Source: Ctena decussata (lineage: Eukaryota > Mollusca > Bivalvia > Lucinida > Lucinidae). Taken from it: DNA of 64,000 nucleotides. Where the stretch lies: positions 12,697,001-12,761,000 of the forward strand of contig OZ022502.1 in NCBI GenBank assembly GCA_963989385.1, read 5' to 3'. The notes beneath the pieces were generated by a model, which was not told the DNA's origin, did no database searches, and saw nothing but the letters and a program-made list of their open reading frames with translations. Both the position numbers and the translations under genes were made by a program. Within the stretch, counting starts at the first letter, position 1; every line of letters begins with the position of its first letter. This document shows, piece after piece, positions 34,670 through 46,779 of this stretch.

Positions 34670-35880
34670 TTTTTTGTGTGTGTTTGAGGGGGGGGGGAAG
34701 GAGGGAGGTGTGTGTAAACTATCTAAATATTTACTGCTCAAAATATTTTAAGCAGCAGCAGCTATTGTCCCAGTGACATTACAACAACAAATGCCCAGTT
34801 CAACTGCCCATAAATCTGACCGCAAATGAGCAAGAACTCATATCCTTTTGCAGCATTTTGAAGAAGGATCGAAGTTTCAGACAACAAAAATTTCAGTACA
34901 AAGATGTCCTGCTCATTTCAATGAAACAAAAGTTATTGCAATTTTTTTAAATTTCTGAAATTGAGGCAATTTGCTTGAAGTCTGTAAACAGACTCTCATG
35001 AGCTTCATTTCAAAGTGATCCTTTCAAACAGGCCATCTTACAAGATATCTAGTTTCATAGACAAAATAAGCGTTTTGATTTTGGTTGAAATTTTCACACT
35101 CGGCGCCTGTTCTGAAAATTAATAAATTATTACCAAAACTCAATTTTTACAAAAATTCTCTCCACATTCAAAACTTGTGTTATCAGTAACATCGACTCTC
35201 TTGAAAATTGGCAAAATAAATAGAAACTCCATGTCTTTGTTGAGCGAAAGTAAATGATCTCAAATATAAACGTATCCATACCAATTTAAGTGCGACAGAC
35301 GCGCGTTTCTGTATTTAATTTCGTCGATGTCGCTAAACCCCAAAAGTTTGAAAGAAAAGAGAAGATGGGCAGGCAACAAACATCCCTCTCCGAGTCCACT
35401 TATTGTCACATTCTGCGGGACACATTAGCTGCAGGCATCAGGTAAGAGACGCCTACGTATAAACTCGTCAGCGCAGGCGTCCTCCATCGAGCCACCTCAG
35501 CCCCTGTGTCTCGAGAAAAGCGACAGACAAGGGCATCTGGAAAGAGATTTTCGATGCAACAAGAAGCCGCAAAAAAAAAGTTCGAAAGAATGGAAGCCAA
35601 AATCAGACTCTTGTCACTATGACACGTTTGTCTTAGTTTTAGAATAATTTAGAATTTTACTAGTACCAGATATACATAAATCATAAGGTTAAGGTTAAGT
35701 GAAGATGCTTTGCACTGTCATCTATGGAAAAATACAAGGTGCTCCTTTAAATAATTTTAGCAGTTTATTTCATCTGATTAATCGATGCTGATTTGGATTA
35801 TTGAGTTCGGACTTACGATTTTGGTACTTTGACCGCTCTCCTCTATTATAAGTACAAAGCAAACATCAAAGCTCTCTAGC
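34670..35880. other. Mostly unassigned; G-run and inverse copy of 10970-11090
   Basis: 34685-34712 is a G-rich run. 35262-35368 is the inverse of 10970-11090 (TTTAGTGCGACAGACGCGCG-like block). A 64-codon minus frame at 35406-35600 has a protein-like composition, but I see no splice sites or known family. Confidence 0.4.
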
Positions 35881-35886
35881 AAATAT

Positions 35887-36095
35887 GAGCCGCGAGGCGA
35901 GAAAACCAACAAAGTGGTTGTGCGCTCAGCGCAGACTCAGATTAGCCTGGGCATCCGCCCAATCTGACCAGACTCTTTGCTAAGCGCTTAAAGGGTAGCT
36001 AAAGGCTTGAGCTACCGCCATGCGGACAGCGAAGGCTCTGATCAGAGTCTTCACTGGGTGCACAAACACTTTGTTGGTTTCTCGCGTCGCGGCTC
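35887..36095. mobile_element. GAGCCGCG-family MITE, internal deletion
   Basis: GAGCCGCGAGGCGAG to CTCGCGTCGCGGCTC with ATAT on both sides. About 27 bp shorter than full length because part of the right arm is missing. Confidence 0.75.
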
Positions 36096-36353
36096 ATATA
36101 TATTGATAAAGCGTCTACACCTTTTACAATGGTTTAATCTTCTTAATAATAACCACAGAAAAAAATGTAGTTTTCCGGAAATTAACAAATACAGATTGTT
36201 CCGTGAAAATAACTGACTTAAAGCTTCTGAAATTTATGATAAATGATTGATACAAAGGGAACATACACCGGATGCCTTTTCAATTCAGCCGGCCAGTTTT
36301 GTTTTTTAGTCTTCAAAAAGAAAAAAAAGACAAGAAACGAACTCCAGGCTTAC

Positions 36354-36398
36354 CTACTGCAGTAATAGATCGTACCTTCCTGCTACTGTCCGAGTACT
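36354..36398 (-). CDS. Gene A, 45-nt exon
   Basis: Minus-strand mini-exon between acceptor TTATTGCTTTGCAG (cag at 36399-36401) and strong donor GCAGTAG|GTAAGCC (36352-36353). Phase: two bases complete a codon, then YSDSSRKVRSITAV, then one G that joins the CT of the exon at 31214 to give an Ala codon. Of the three frames only this one is open, and it is the one that chains with the next exon. The short length keeps confidence moderate. Confidence 0.55.
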   Translation of the reverse strand, partial: STRTVAGRYDLLLQ

Positions 36399-36507
36399 CT
36401 GCAAAGCAATAAAATGTTGTTTTTAAATATTATTCTTATTCAAAATTTATTTTCTTCGCAACGATGTTAGAATGACTTTTAAAATTGAGATTACAGACAA
36501 AATAGAG

Positions 36508-36600
36508 AGGCGGCATAATCGAGTGGGTAGAGCGACTCGGTTATAGTACAGAATGTCGCAAGCTCGAATCCAGGTGCAAGGAATGGCTCTGCATTATGTA
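36508..36600 (+). repeat. tRNA-like SINE head
   Basis: Box A-like ATAATCGAGTGGGTAGAGCG and box B-like AAGCTCGAATCC lie 35 bp apart, as in tRNA-derived SINEs. It has no perfect tRNA fold and differs from the SINE family at 12512. Confidence 0.45.
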
Positions 36601-37264
36601 TGCTGTGTCCTCTAACCCCACTATCCCTACACCACTTGACTATGGGAAAAAGTTACCTTTTTATAGTAGAAATGTAGAATTGTAAGATTTCCTAAAATCG
36701 TTTTCTTATATAGTGACGTACATAGCTGTTATAAGATTAAGAAATAGATCAGCTTTACAGGCGAATTTTTTAGTAATCATTGTTTGGAGGTCAGTTGTGA
36801 AAAAGATCATATCACGAGCGCGTAGCGCCAGTGATATATCTGCTTACAACTGATTGACAAACGCTGTTTCACGTCATTTGTTTTGACGTCGTTTTGACAC
36901 ACATGAAACGGTGAATTGTTGCAAAAACAGTTTACTGCAATTTTCCACTGCATGTATAGACGCGCTGTGTCCGAATCAGACACAATACCGCCTAGTTACA
37001 GCGAGTAACTTACGTTGTTGTTTGACAGATTGTTTACTGGCCGTTTCATACAGAGTTCTGTCAAAAACAAAACAGGGAGACAATAATGAAGAAATATACA
37101 CAGGAGTAAAAGCCGCCTAACAACCCCCATCATACAATTATTACCAGCACAGCAGACTCTTGCTCTACCTTAGGACACCCAAGGGCAGAAAGTTTCACTC
37201 TTTCCTCCAACCTTACCATCTTACGTTGCCATCCTTTACAAGTCTTAAGGAGGTAAATCGATAT

Positions 37265-37500
37265 GAGCCGCAACACGAGAAAACCAAAAAACTGGTTGTG
37301 CGCCCAGCGCAGACTCAAATCAGCCTGGGCATCCACCCAGTCTGATCAGAGTCATCGCTATCCGCATGGAGGTAACATAGACCCTAGCTGACTAATTAAG
37401 CGCTTAGCAAAGAGTCAGATCAGACTAGTCAGATGCCCAGGCTGATCTTAGTCTGCGCTAGGCGCACAACCATTTTATAGGTTTTGTCGTGTCGCGGCTC
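37265..37500. mobile_element. GAGCCGCG-family MITE with empty site in the duplicate
   Basis: 236 bp, GAGCCGCAACACGAG to GTCGTGTCGCGGCTC, flanked by ATAT on both sides. The other duplicate reads GTAAATCAATATTATTC with no insertion at 960-976. Confidence 0.85.
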
Positions 37501-37706
37501 ATATAATTAAAGGGGAAACAGCTCTTTCATTTTCGTTTTGCCTCACTTTTTAGTTGTGGTATACTTTAAAAATAAAGAAATTGCTCCTACAAAATTTCAT
37601 TCTTCCCTTTAACAATTTACTCCAATTTTGAAAGGCTTCTTTGCCCTAAACAGGAATTCCCAAAAGTTATTCTTTTATTTTGCAAGAAACGGAGATTTCT
37701 CTTTGC

Positions 37707-38870
37707 AACAAGAGCTGTCGCCCGACAGCATAGCTCGCCTGAATAGGTGCTTGCCCATCACACTGTCGCTATGGTGGTGTGGACTGCTATGTATAAAACT
37801 TCAGGCAAGCATTCCATTATGACAACACATTTATGAACAAAAGCTATCTCAGAAATGTCTTAAAATAAATAAAAAAATCCACATGAAATTTCAAAGTCCA
37901 TGAGCTTGAGGTCAAAGAACTAAGGGGTAGGGGGGAGGAGGGCAGGGCTAGGATGTATCAAAGCCTTTAACCGTTACCTAACATAAGTCCAAGATAAGTA
38001 TCAACTGAGTCCATTGTGGCACTGTGAAATTATGTCTTCATTAATATAAAACTAATCAAAATCTTTAAGACAAAACTCAAAGTCCATGACCTTGACATCA
38101 AGGTCACATAGTCGAGTAAGTATATAGTGTTTTGTAAAAACTCAAAAAAGTGTCTAACATCAGTTCAAGTGTAAACTAAATCTCTGCCCAGCATTATGAA
38201 TCAGTACGCAATTAGAAAACTTTAATAAAGACCAAATTTCCTATGTCCCTGACCTTGACATCAAGGTCACCGAGCAGGGCTGGGCTAGTACTCTTTAAAA
38301 CTTTGGACTAATATCTAACTACAGTGCAAATATAAAAAGAATTCATCTATGGGTTCAGGAGATATGTGTCATTAAAAAACTTTAACCAAAACATCCAATC
38401 AAAAAAAATACAATTTTCTAAGTCCATGACCTTGACATCAAGGTCACTGAGGGGGTGAGGGTAGTACCTTGGCAAACTTTGGACCAATATCTAACTACAG
38501 TGCAAGTATCAAAGGAATCCATCCATGGGTTAAGGAGCTACTGGGCTTTAGAAAACTTTAACCAAAACATCCAGTCCCAAAAAACTCCCAATTTTCTAAG
38601 TCCATGACCTTGCCATCAAGGTCAAGGAGGGGGCTGGGGTGGTACCATGTTAAACTTTGGACCAATATCTAACTACAGTGCAAGTATCAAAAGAATCCAT
38701 CCATGGGTTAGGGAGATATAGGTCTTTAAAAAACTTTAACCAAAATATCCAATCCGGACGCCGACGCTGACGCGGACGCGGACGCTGACGCTGACCCGGA
38801 CTCGGACGCGGACGCCGACGCCGTGGTGACAACAATAGCTCTTCCTGAACTTTCGTTCAGGCGAGCTAAA
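37707..38870. mobile_element. Helitron-like element with internal tandem units
   Basis: Absent at the corresponding point in copy 1 (about 1180). The right end has a hairpin CCTGAAC-tttc-GTTCAGG (38844-38861), four bases, then CTAA, which resembles a Helitron 3' end. The left end has GCTGTCGCCCGACAGC and an inverted subterminal pair TAGCTCGCCTGAA/TTCAGGCGAGCTA. The interior holds about four units of about 163-178 bp, each with the palindrome TGACCTTGACATCAAGGTCA (one with a mismatch), then a GGACGC hexamer run (38756-38822). Target A/T context is not clean, so the class is uncertain. Confidence 0.5.
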
Positions 38871-40984
38871 AACAGTGAGAATGTCACTGGTAGAAATAAC
38901 CGAAAAACATACAGGTGTACCCATATACGTTACGATGAAACGGTACATCCCTAAGATTGAACCATGACAAACAGTTTCCGAAGCTGGCGAATTTCACTCG
39001 AGGCTCACGTCATAAATTTCGATATCAAACATATCAAATTTTCAAAGGTTCAGATTTTATTTTTATGTTTTTGTCAGGAAATCCAATACGGATTGTGAGC
39101 TTGAAACCATATACTTCTAGTGAACTAACATGAGTGCAAAAAAGAAAGTGCAAAACATTCAATCTTTCAATTTCTTTATTTTTCCTTTTTGATTTTATTT
39201 ATTTCTTTTTGTCATTTTTGCTTGAACAGTACTTAATTACTGGTTATGAACAGACTCAATTAAACTGAGGCTGCATTTTTCGTTTCTTTGGTGTATCCAT
39301 GTTTCCAAAGGTTCTGAGTGTATTCAGAACTTGTTTGTATTCACTGCAGCTAGGCAGCCGTAAAGCGCCTCGCCATACATCATCGTAGTGCAGAATGTAT
39401 ATTTTCTGTTCCTTCTGGATCATCAATTCAAGCCTGTTTGAAAACTGAGTTCTGCTTAACCGGGGCTAAAGCTAGTGTCGTTTATTTCATTACTAGTTTC
39501 ACTAACTTAAACCGGCTCAGCTATTATCATATCTTTGGTTAATTCCTTGCTTCTAAAGGATCACACTATTCTCTGGCGTTTCTTTTTTTATTCCTTCCTT
39601 CTCAGTGTTGGCCAATACTTAGCGAGTATTATTGGTTGCACTTGACGCATTTGGTTTTGCATGTAGACACCATTGTTGGACTTGTTACCTTGCCAATGAT
39701 TGTTTGAAGCGATTATAATATAAATGAAAGTGATGTGAGGAAAGCAGATGGCTTTCAGAACTTTTCATACTTATTCCCTTCCCCTGGTTAAATCAAATGT
39801 TTGTAAAACAATACACCACACTTCTTGTAAACGCAAACGCATGAATTAAATAGCTCGCGAAACCCTGGGACGTCAAGCTCAGTATGGTATATATTGAATC
39901 TGTCTGTGGGGTGTATTAAGCTGAAGCGAATGGGTAATGAAACTTTTAACATTGGGCTGTCGAAATGATACTGGCTGAAATTAGGGCAAACTTCTGCTGT
40001 GCTTGCAGTAGTCGCGACATTGTTCTCTATTTGTTGTTCTCTAAAATCAGGTATATTTTTTCTGTCTAGAATATTTTTTCGAATCTACTCAACAGCATGT
40101 GTCTGCAAGCATGGTCAGTCAGATACTAGCTGGCACATAGCAAACTGTAAACAATCGGTAAAAGGTTTGTGACAAACGTATCTTAGATACAAGAGTGTTT
40201 ATTACGTCGCTCTCAACAGTTATTCTCAGAACTAAAGTTAGGCAGATGACATGACTTTACCACTTATTTGGCCGAAGAAGTAACACACATCTTTGTGTGT
40301 CTGTGTGGGGGTGGGAAGAGGGGGTGTGGGTAGGAGATTAGGGTTGGAGTAAACCGATTGCAATATGTACTCTTTTGCTTTTATTTTCTGTCATCAGTTC
40401 AGTCAACAACAAAATACCATCTAGCACATAGTTTAGTTCTTTAATGTACGAGGGGGGTTCAATATGTAATCCAAATAGCTTAATAACTTGGCCAACCTGC
40501 GCAATAGCATTACTTGTCATATATGAAATAAAAGGCTGTTATCTGGTCTTTAAAGTGATGTACAACACATTTGCATTGTATGTTCTTTTAATCGATAAAC
40601 AGCCCCCAAGAACTGTCCACTCATATACAATGGCTACATTTTTCTTCCTAAGTAAAGTGATCTTTTTCTAACCATCAAAACTAAGCACTGTAATTCTGAT
40701 ATAGACGAATAAAAATACAACATCTTAACAGTAGATGGTATACCTATATTTAGTCTTTATGTGCAGATAAGTAAATTGAAGACATTTGGTTGCTGCTGGT
40801 CACTACGGTAACTGTTTATGACGTAACAAAACAAAAAGAATACATCCTTTTTATTTAGCGATGAAATGGTAATGCCCATGTTCAAATAATATATTCTGTC
40901 GTTTGAAATGCAAATATACCATATTTAATGATGCCAAAATTTGAAAAAAAAGTATAATGTATGCATGGCCGAAAAAACACAACT

Positions 40985-41117
40985 CTTGACCGACCTTCGA
41001 AGACACTTCCGTGACTGGTATCCCAATTGCGTCTCCTTGTTTTTCATAACTTCTTGTCACAATTCTACCTTCTTTGATGTCAGTAAGTGCCCATATGAAC
41101 AGATAAAATAAATTCAT
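40985..41117 (-). CDS. Possible upstream exon of gene A
   Basis: A minus-strand open stretch contains EGRIVTRSYEKQGDAIGIPV followed by TEVSSKVG, which looks protein-like. A weak acceptor (GACATCAAAG) would start it near 41070. Donor candidates (AAG|GTCGGT, or TCG|GTCAAG, the latter matching the phase of the 36398 exon) are poor. The region is unique to duplicate 2. Offered as a candidate only. Confidence 0.3.
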
Positions 41118-41712
41118 TTGAAAGGTATGTTAGTTCTATGATTTATTTGACATATTTGAATGTAAAGTCAACACTTTACTCCGGTTACTGAACAATATGC
41201 TTTTTTAGTTCTGTTTACAGACAATATGGTCAAACCGACTGCTAAGCCTGAACGCTAGAACCTCACTTTTTAACAGAAAAGCTACTGGTAGTGTGTGGCT
41301 TATGGGATGTCAGCATAATTCATCATAAAAAAAAGACAGTGTTAACTTAATTTTCGAAAAAATTACATCACAGTGGTGCTGTGTTCCCAAAAGAGTGGTC
41401 CCTAATTTCATTAAAAAAGCCAAACTGCATTTAATATCTTCGCAAGTGTTGTTCACCAAAACTAAAATATTTACCACATGAAGAACAAAGAGACTGCGAT
41501 GCTTCGGTTGTGCACTTTTCTAACGTTGAAAACATCGTTTAACCTCATATTGCAGCTGAAGTAGTACGAGACTTGCACTAAAGTCTATTAAAACAAAGCA
41601 ATTATTTGGCAAAATAATGCTATCAGAACATTGCCAATTATTTGCACATCTTTTAGACTGTCTGTGTCAAAATACTGAGATACTAACACATTTGCATTAT
41701 ATAGAGGATCAT

Positions 41713-41841
41713 ACATGAGTGCTCTTGTATTATTGAATTTATTAAACGAGTTGGGGGAAAAAATAAGATGCAAGGCTATGCCGAGCATCTTATCTTTTTC
41801 CCAAACGAGTTTGATAAATTCAATAATACAGGAGCACGAAT
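41713..41841. repeat. Near-perfect palindrome, GGATC-TACA-GAGTG family
   Basis: Arms of about 58 bp: CATGAGTGCTC.TGTATTATT through AAACGAGTTGGG to AAGATGC, and the complement to 41841. Loop of about 13 bp. Preceded by ATAGAGGATC, as at 46129. A relative at 58266-58366 is split by a retrotransposon fragment. Confidence 0.75.
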
Positions 41842-42819
41842 GCAAGATTCTGTTTATCATATGGCACTAAAATCGTATTTATCAGCAAATTTTGCACTAA
41901 AACGTCATTGCAAAAAGCGGCGTTTTATGGACATCAACGCATAACGCTACGACGTAATTTGCATATTTAATCCACTAGTGGCTTATCAATTTTAATGCAT
42001 GGCTTTATTACACTCTCGGATGCGACGTCATATGATAAATATTGAATCTCCTTCGTAGCATAGGTACTCATGAGTTTTATGAAATTATTGACGCATGTAT
42101 CATTTAGAACAGACATTCAGGATTTTTATGAAATTTTACCACACGTAATACGTCGACAAAACAGCATTTCCGGACATGTAAAAGAGAAATATTGGCGAAC
42201 CTGTTATAGCCAAGTCACCATCAATCGAATTTTTGCTGAGTTGTTGGTGCACAAGAGTAGGTATCGCGTCGCATGCTGCCACGAACAACAGAAATAAACA
42301 AACAGAATAAGGACCGCTGAAGCCTGGAAAAGATAATACAAAATACCCTAGCAGGCACATAACGACTCATTGACGTCGATGCAACGTAATCACATACCAT
42401 CAACGTCTGTAGGACATCATTTCGACGCCATGTGTCCGGTCGGAATGATGGTACGATAGTCCGTTTGCTCCTTTATGCAAACGGACCTCACAATTTTTTC
42501 TAGAAATTTGTTAGAGGTTCCAGATAGTCGAATTTCTCATTCTTCATTTTTATCCTATACATATACATGTATAAATCACATTTTTACAGAAATATGAGAC
42601 TTTGCACAAAAAACATCTATACCACAAAAGTGCTACTTCCATCTTTTAGCTACGAGGCAGTAAAACTTGGCTGTTGGAATTTCCCTATAGTTTCACGTAA
42701 TATAGCTTTCGACTAATATTTACTATCTAAAAAAAACAACAAAATTTTTGCAAAATTAACTGAAATTTTATTCTAATTTCATTTGTTCTACGTTTTCTGC
42801 AAATTTGGTACAATCCCAG

Positions 42820-42820
42820 A

Positions 42821-42864
<44 letters not shown>
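42820..42864. repeat. (GA)n microsatellite
   Basis: AG dinucleotide run at the position paralogous to 6515-6552. Confidence 0.85.
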
Positions 42865-42868
<4 letters not shown>

Positions 42869-43510
42869 CATTCATTTCTGTCGTTCAGCAAGTGGACCAG
42901 TCACGAGATGCCTGTCGGATATTTAATCATTGTAATATCATCCACCTCAAATATGTTTATTGTTTTTTGTCTGTTCTAAATTTTAAGTATTATTTTACGA
43001 GTAATTCACGCGGACTGTTTACCCCCGATCCTATCAAATTCCGAAACTTTCGGCTTATTAAACCCGCAATATCTTACTTGAACAATATACATTACAAATA
43101 TACGATGTTATATGGATTTTAATTTTAAAAATTCTCGCGAAACGAAAATGTACTGCTAAAACACGTTTCTCCAGACTTTATACTTTCTAACCAACTGCAG
43201 TACATCAATCAATTTATGAAAATATGTCTTCTTCATATATCTTTTAATTAAAAAGTGAAATAATAATATCAGCATTATATAGAGCTTGGCTTAATCAACA
43301 ACGGATTGATGGACAACTCTGATACAGCGTACCGGACACTCGCTGTCTAAGTCAACAAGGTTAACAAAAGAAAAAATCAGTCATACATTAACATATGTTA
43401 AAAAGTTAGCTTCGAGACTCGGCGCACAAGTGCGAAACCCGCGTTCTCCGGGGTATTCCCTCGTATGGTCCGGGTTGCGCCCAAACACACTAAATGACTG
43501 GCCCGATATA

Positions 43511-43723
43511 GGGTCAAGTCAGGTAAATTCGGACATCAGGTAAATTCGGACATACCATTGCAAACAGTGAAAATCCAGATGAGACGGCTCATAATGAGCC
43601 GTCTCATCAGGATTTTCACTGTTTGTCCAGTTATTTTTGTTTTAACTCCAAACAACTGACATATAAAGGAAACAATGCCACTGTCCGAATTTACCTGTTG
43701 TCCGAATTTACCCGACTTGACCC
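43511..43723. mobile_element. TA-target MITE, ends GGGTCAAGTC
   Basis: Inverted ends GGGTCAAGTCAGGTAAATTC and its near complement, each containing two GGTAAATTCGGACA-type subrepeats, with TA at 43509-43510 and 43724-43725. The centre is a perfect GATGAGACGGCTCA hairpin. Copy 1 has the empty site GGCCCGATATGAGTGAAAC at about 8093. Tc1/mariner-like by target, non-coding. Confidence 0.75.
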
Positions 43724-43934
43724 TACGTGAATATTCATGAAAGAGCCATTGACAGAATGTTACATTTTAGGGCCAGCAGAAAGCAAACCTGATTATTTTA
43801 AAGGTGTAGCTTACACACTTGCACTTATTTTTAAATGCTAACCCATTAATATATACTCAAAAAAAATGAAGTGGTCAAACTTTTATCCTGCGATTTCTGG
43901 AATATTTCAAAGATGTGGTAAAATAAATCATTTC

Positions 43935-44372
43935 TACCTTCCATTTTTTTCATTTTGCAAGTTTTATACACATGTAGTTTGAACCTATAGCCTTTGTGTT
44001 GACCAAGTCCAGGCTTTAAGTCAAACTACCCCTAAAATGAAAGTGTTTTGAATTCCCATAGAGAATTGATAGTGCGTCAGTTTGATCGGGCATAACTTCT
44101 AAAATTGTTATGAGTTTTAAACTTGTTACAGCTTGTTGACCTTAAAACTGATTAAATTTGATGACTATCGAACAATTTCGCAAATAAGATCAGGAATTGG
44201 CAAAATCGAAAATTTTTGTGAGATTGCCCCCTATGGACTTCTGACCACTTTGATTTTGAGGGTAGTGCGAATTGAAGTCTGGACTTGGTCAAGATAAAGC
44301 TATAGTTTCAAATTTCATGTGTACAAAACTTGATCGGTGTTTACACTATTTGCAAAAATGAAATGAATATTT
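43935..44372. mobile_element. Foldback element in copy 2
   Basis: Arms with TTTTCATTTTGCAAGTTTT, ACACATG.AGTTTGAA and GACCAAGTCCAG pair with the complement at 44225-44372. It fills a gap relative to copy 1, so it is probably inserted. Confidence 0.55.
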
Positions 44373-46138
44373 CCTATAAAATAAGATAAAAATGATCAAA
44401 AAAATATACTAAAATAGGCACATGTACATCGGGGTGAAAGTCAGGGGCACCGTACATCTGACCATAGAAGAGTTTATTCAGTTGATATTGTGGTTGTACG
44501 ATGTTTCATTGAATATAAAATTATTGTCTATAAAATTATTTATTTTTATAAACGGAAGGTGGAATGACAGTAAAACAGCCCGCATTCAAAAATATATATT
44601 CTCAGGCTTATGAGGATTTTTGCTTGAATTTATATATTTTTCTTGATCTTTGTAAAGTCATTTTATCAGGTTTAACAGAAATACAGAAATAGCAGTAAGA
44701 CATGTTGAATTTATAAATAAAACAGGAATTAATACGATTGAATCCCACATCCGGCTCTCAAAACCAATAGGGAAAGAAGCACACACAGACGGAAAAATTG
44801 ACACAAGTTCACGAAAGACACGAAAGTAGTTATTGCCTCCCTGGATTCTTTTTTTTTTCTTTTGACCGGGGATAGAGGTCCTGTAAGGGAAAATATCCCA
44901 TCATTTTAAGAGGTTTGATCCAGAAGTAATGTTTCTGCAGCTACAAAATCGTGTAGAATAAAATGAAAGCAACAAAATGTCATGTCCAAATACCTTTATT
45001 TATTTGCATAATGGTCCGAAAATGTCAGTTAAATATAGTGAACAGTTGTGAGATATCGAGACAGACAGAAGGCGTGGTAATAACATGCGCCGCACGTCAA
45101 TGACGTCCTTAACGATGAAGTTTCAGTATTGTGGCATGTCCAAAGTAGCATCTTCGACGAAGCACTAATGTCTGTTCACCCATGTTTATCTTATCTTTCA
45201 TCTGTAATATTTGAGCACCTCAGCGCATATTCAAGCTTTTAATTACTCTTCCATTTGCAGAACATCGTTCTGCATATATAGGGTCTAAACAAGAGTGGCG
45301 TTATAGTATGACACAGCACATTCAGATCTTCCGGTTTTCAGACGAACCTCTAGCGACTCATCTGCATCACTATAGTTCTGATTGCGCTTTAAAAGCCTTA
45401 TACTAGGGAGACGAACTCTTTAAGTGCCCAGCTTTCGTTCCGTAATCCCAAGCCTGTATTGTAAACTATATATGTATATATATGTATGTTACAATTTTTA
45501 AAAAAGAATAACATATGTTTATACCAAGCCTTATGATCACTGTTATATAATTGTGTGTCTAATTAAACAGCTCTAAAGTCGCTGATGGTGATATTCTTAA
45601 TTTTTGACAAAACTGCATAACGATTTGTCAGATATCAGCAATATTTCTCTCGGCTGTAAACCGCATAAGGACTCAGAACGTCAAAGTACAATTTACTACG
45701 TTATTAAAGTTTCAATAGTAGGTGGCAGAAATATATTTCGTCATCGTATTAAATTTTCCTCTGATTGAGCGTGTTTTTTTGATTGTAATTTGTGATTGCC
45801 TTTCAAAATTATGTTCATGCAATCAACATTATTTTAACGTGCGGCGACATGGCGAATGATACTTTGAACGGCTATAATAAAAAGAACGGAACAAGATTCC
45901 AACTTTATATTTATTCTGACAATCGGAAATGAATTACTGTACGTATTGATATAATTCATGTAATAGTGTTACAATGAATAAGAGCACAGTGGACACAGAG
46001 ACATTACTTCTAGATCAACCCTTGCATTGTTACTAGCATCGTACTATCTACATGTAACCCAGCGAAACTCTGACTATAACAGACCTATCAAATGCATTTG
46101 CTATTAGTCACTATGGCAGAAACAAATATAGAGGATCT

Positions 46139-46224
46139 TACACGAGTGGTCATTTCATATGAAATTTATTAAACGAGCCTTCGGCGATTTTCATAAATTT
46201 CATATGAAATGACCACGAGTGTAG
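46139..46224. repeat. Near-perfect palindrome, same family as 41713
   Basis: Starts TACACGAGTGGTC, contains ATTTCATATGAAATTTATT, AAACGAG near the centre, then the complement. Outer GAGTG and inner ATTTATTAAACGAG are shared with 41713-41841, but the stem between them is different and still paired. Confidence 0.75.
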
Positions 46225-46557
46225 TCTTATTATTTAAGTGCGAGTTTTCACAGAATTACATCAGTTTTGAACAAGCATAAACTGATAACTTTAAGTATTT
46301 AATATACTTCCCAACAAAAGATTTTCCTAATACTTTTCAACAAAGTAACCACAATGTCAAATATATTGCTACAGAATATGAAGACGATTCATCGTTTAGT
46401 ATGAGAGATATAATCCAAAAATTGTCTGTCCCCAATAAAAAGCTTAATCATGAAATCTACAATATCTGATCTTTGTAAGGTTAAACTTATACCGATTCTC
46501 AAATTTTGTCAGAAAGGCATTCATTTTTTTACCTGTAGGTTGAGCAAGTACGCAACC

Positions 46558-46779
46558 GGGGCCGTATTTATAAAACAACTTAAGTCGTTGCTATGCTGTT
46601 GCAAAGGCTCAATTTCTATGAAGGAGTTTCCCTACAGCTATGAAATTTGTTCTGGAGGAACAATCTTTCTCAGACTGTTCCTCCAGAGCAAATTTCATAG
46701 TTGTAGGGTATCTCCTTCATAGAAATTCACCTTAGCAACAGCACAGCAACCACTTACGTCGTTTTGTAAATACGGCCCC
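46558..46779. repeat. Large palindrome, ends GGGGCCGTATTT
   Basis: Two arms of about 105 bp from GGGGCCGTATTTATAAAAC to AATACGGCCCC with a loop of about 13 bp near 46670 (ATCTTTCTCAGAC). The stem includes GTTGCTATGCTGTTGC and TTCTATGAAGGAGTTTCCCT and their complements, with a few mismatches. Spurious reading frames cross it. Confidence 0.8.

Larger units (their letters stand above)
36757..46410 (+). repeat. Segmental duplication, copy 2
   Basis: Direct partner of 462-22470 with fewer insertions. Its own private insertions are the MITE at 37265-37500, the Helitron-like element at 37707-38870, the TA element at 43511-43723, the foldback at about 43935-44372 and palindromes at 41713-41841 and 46139-46224. 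It starts about 360 bp beyond the gene A mini-exon, so it lies in gene A intronic or upstream sequence. Confidence 0.85.

Noticed and set aside
35406..35600. 64-codon minus frame with protein-like composition
   Set aside because: No splice sites, no recognised domain, and adjacent to a dispersed repeat.
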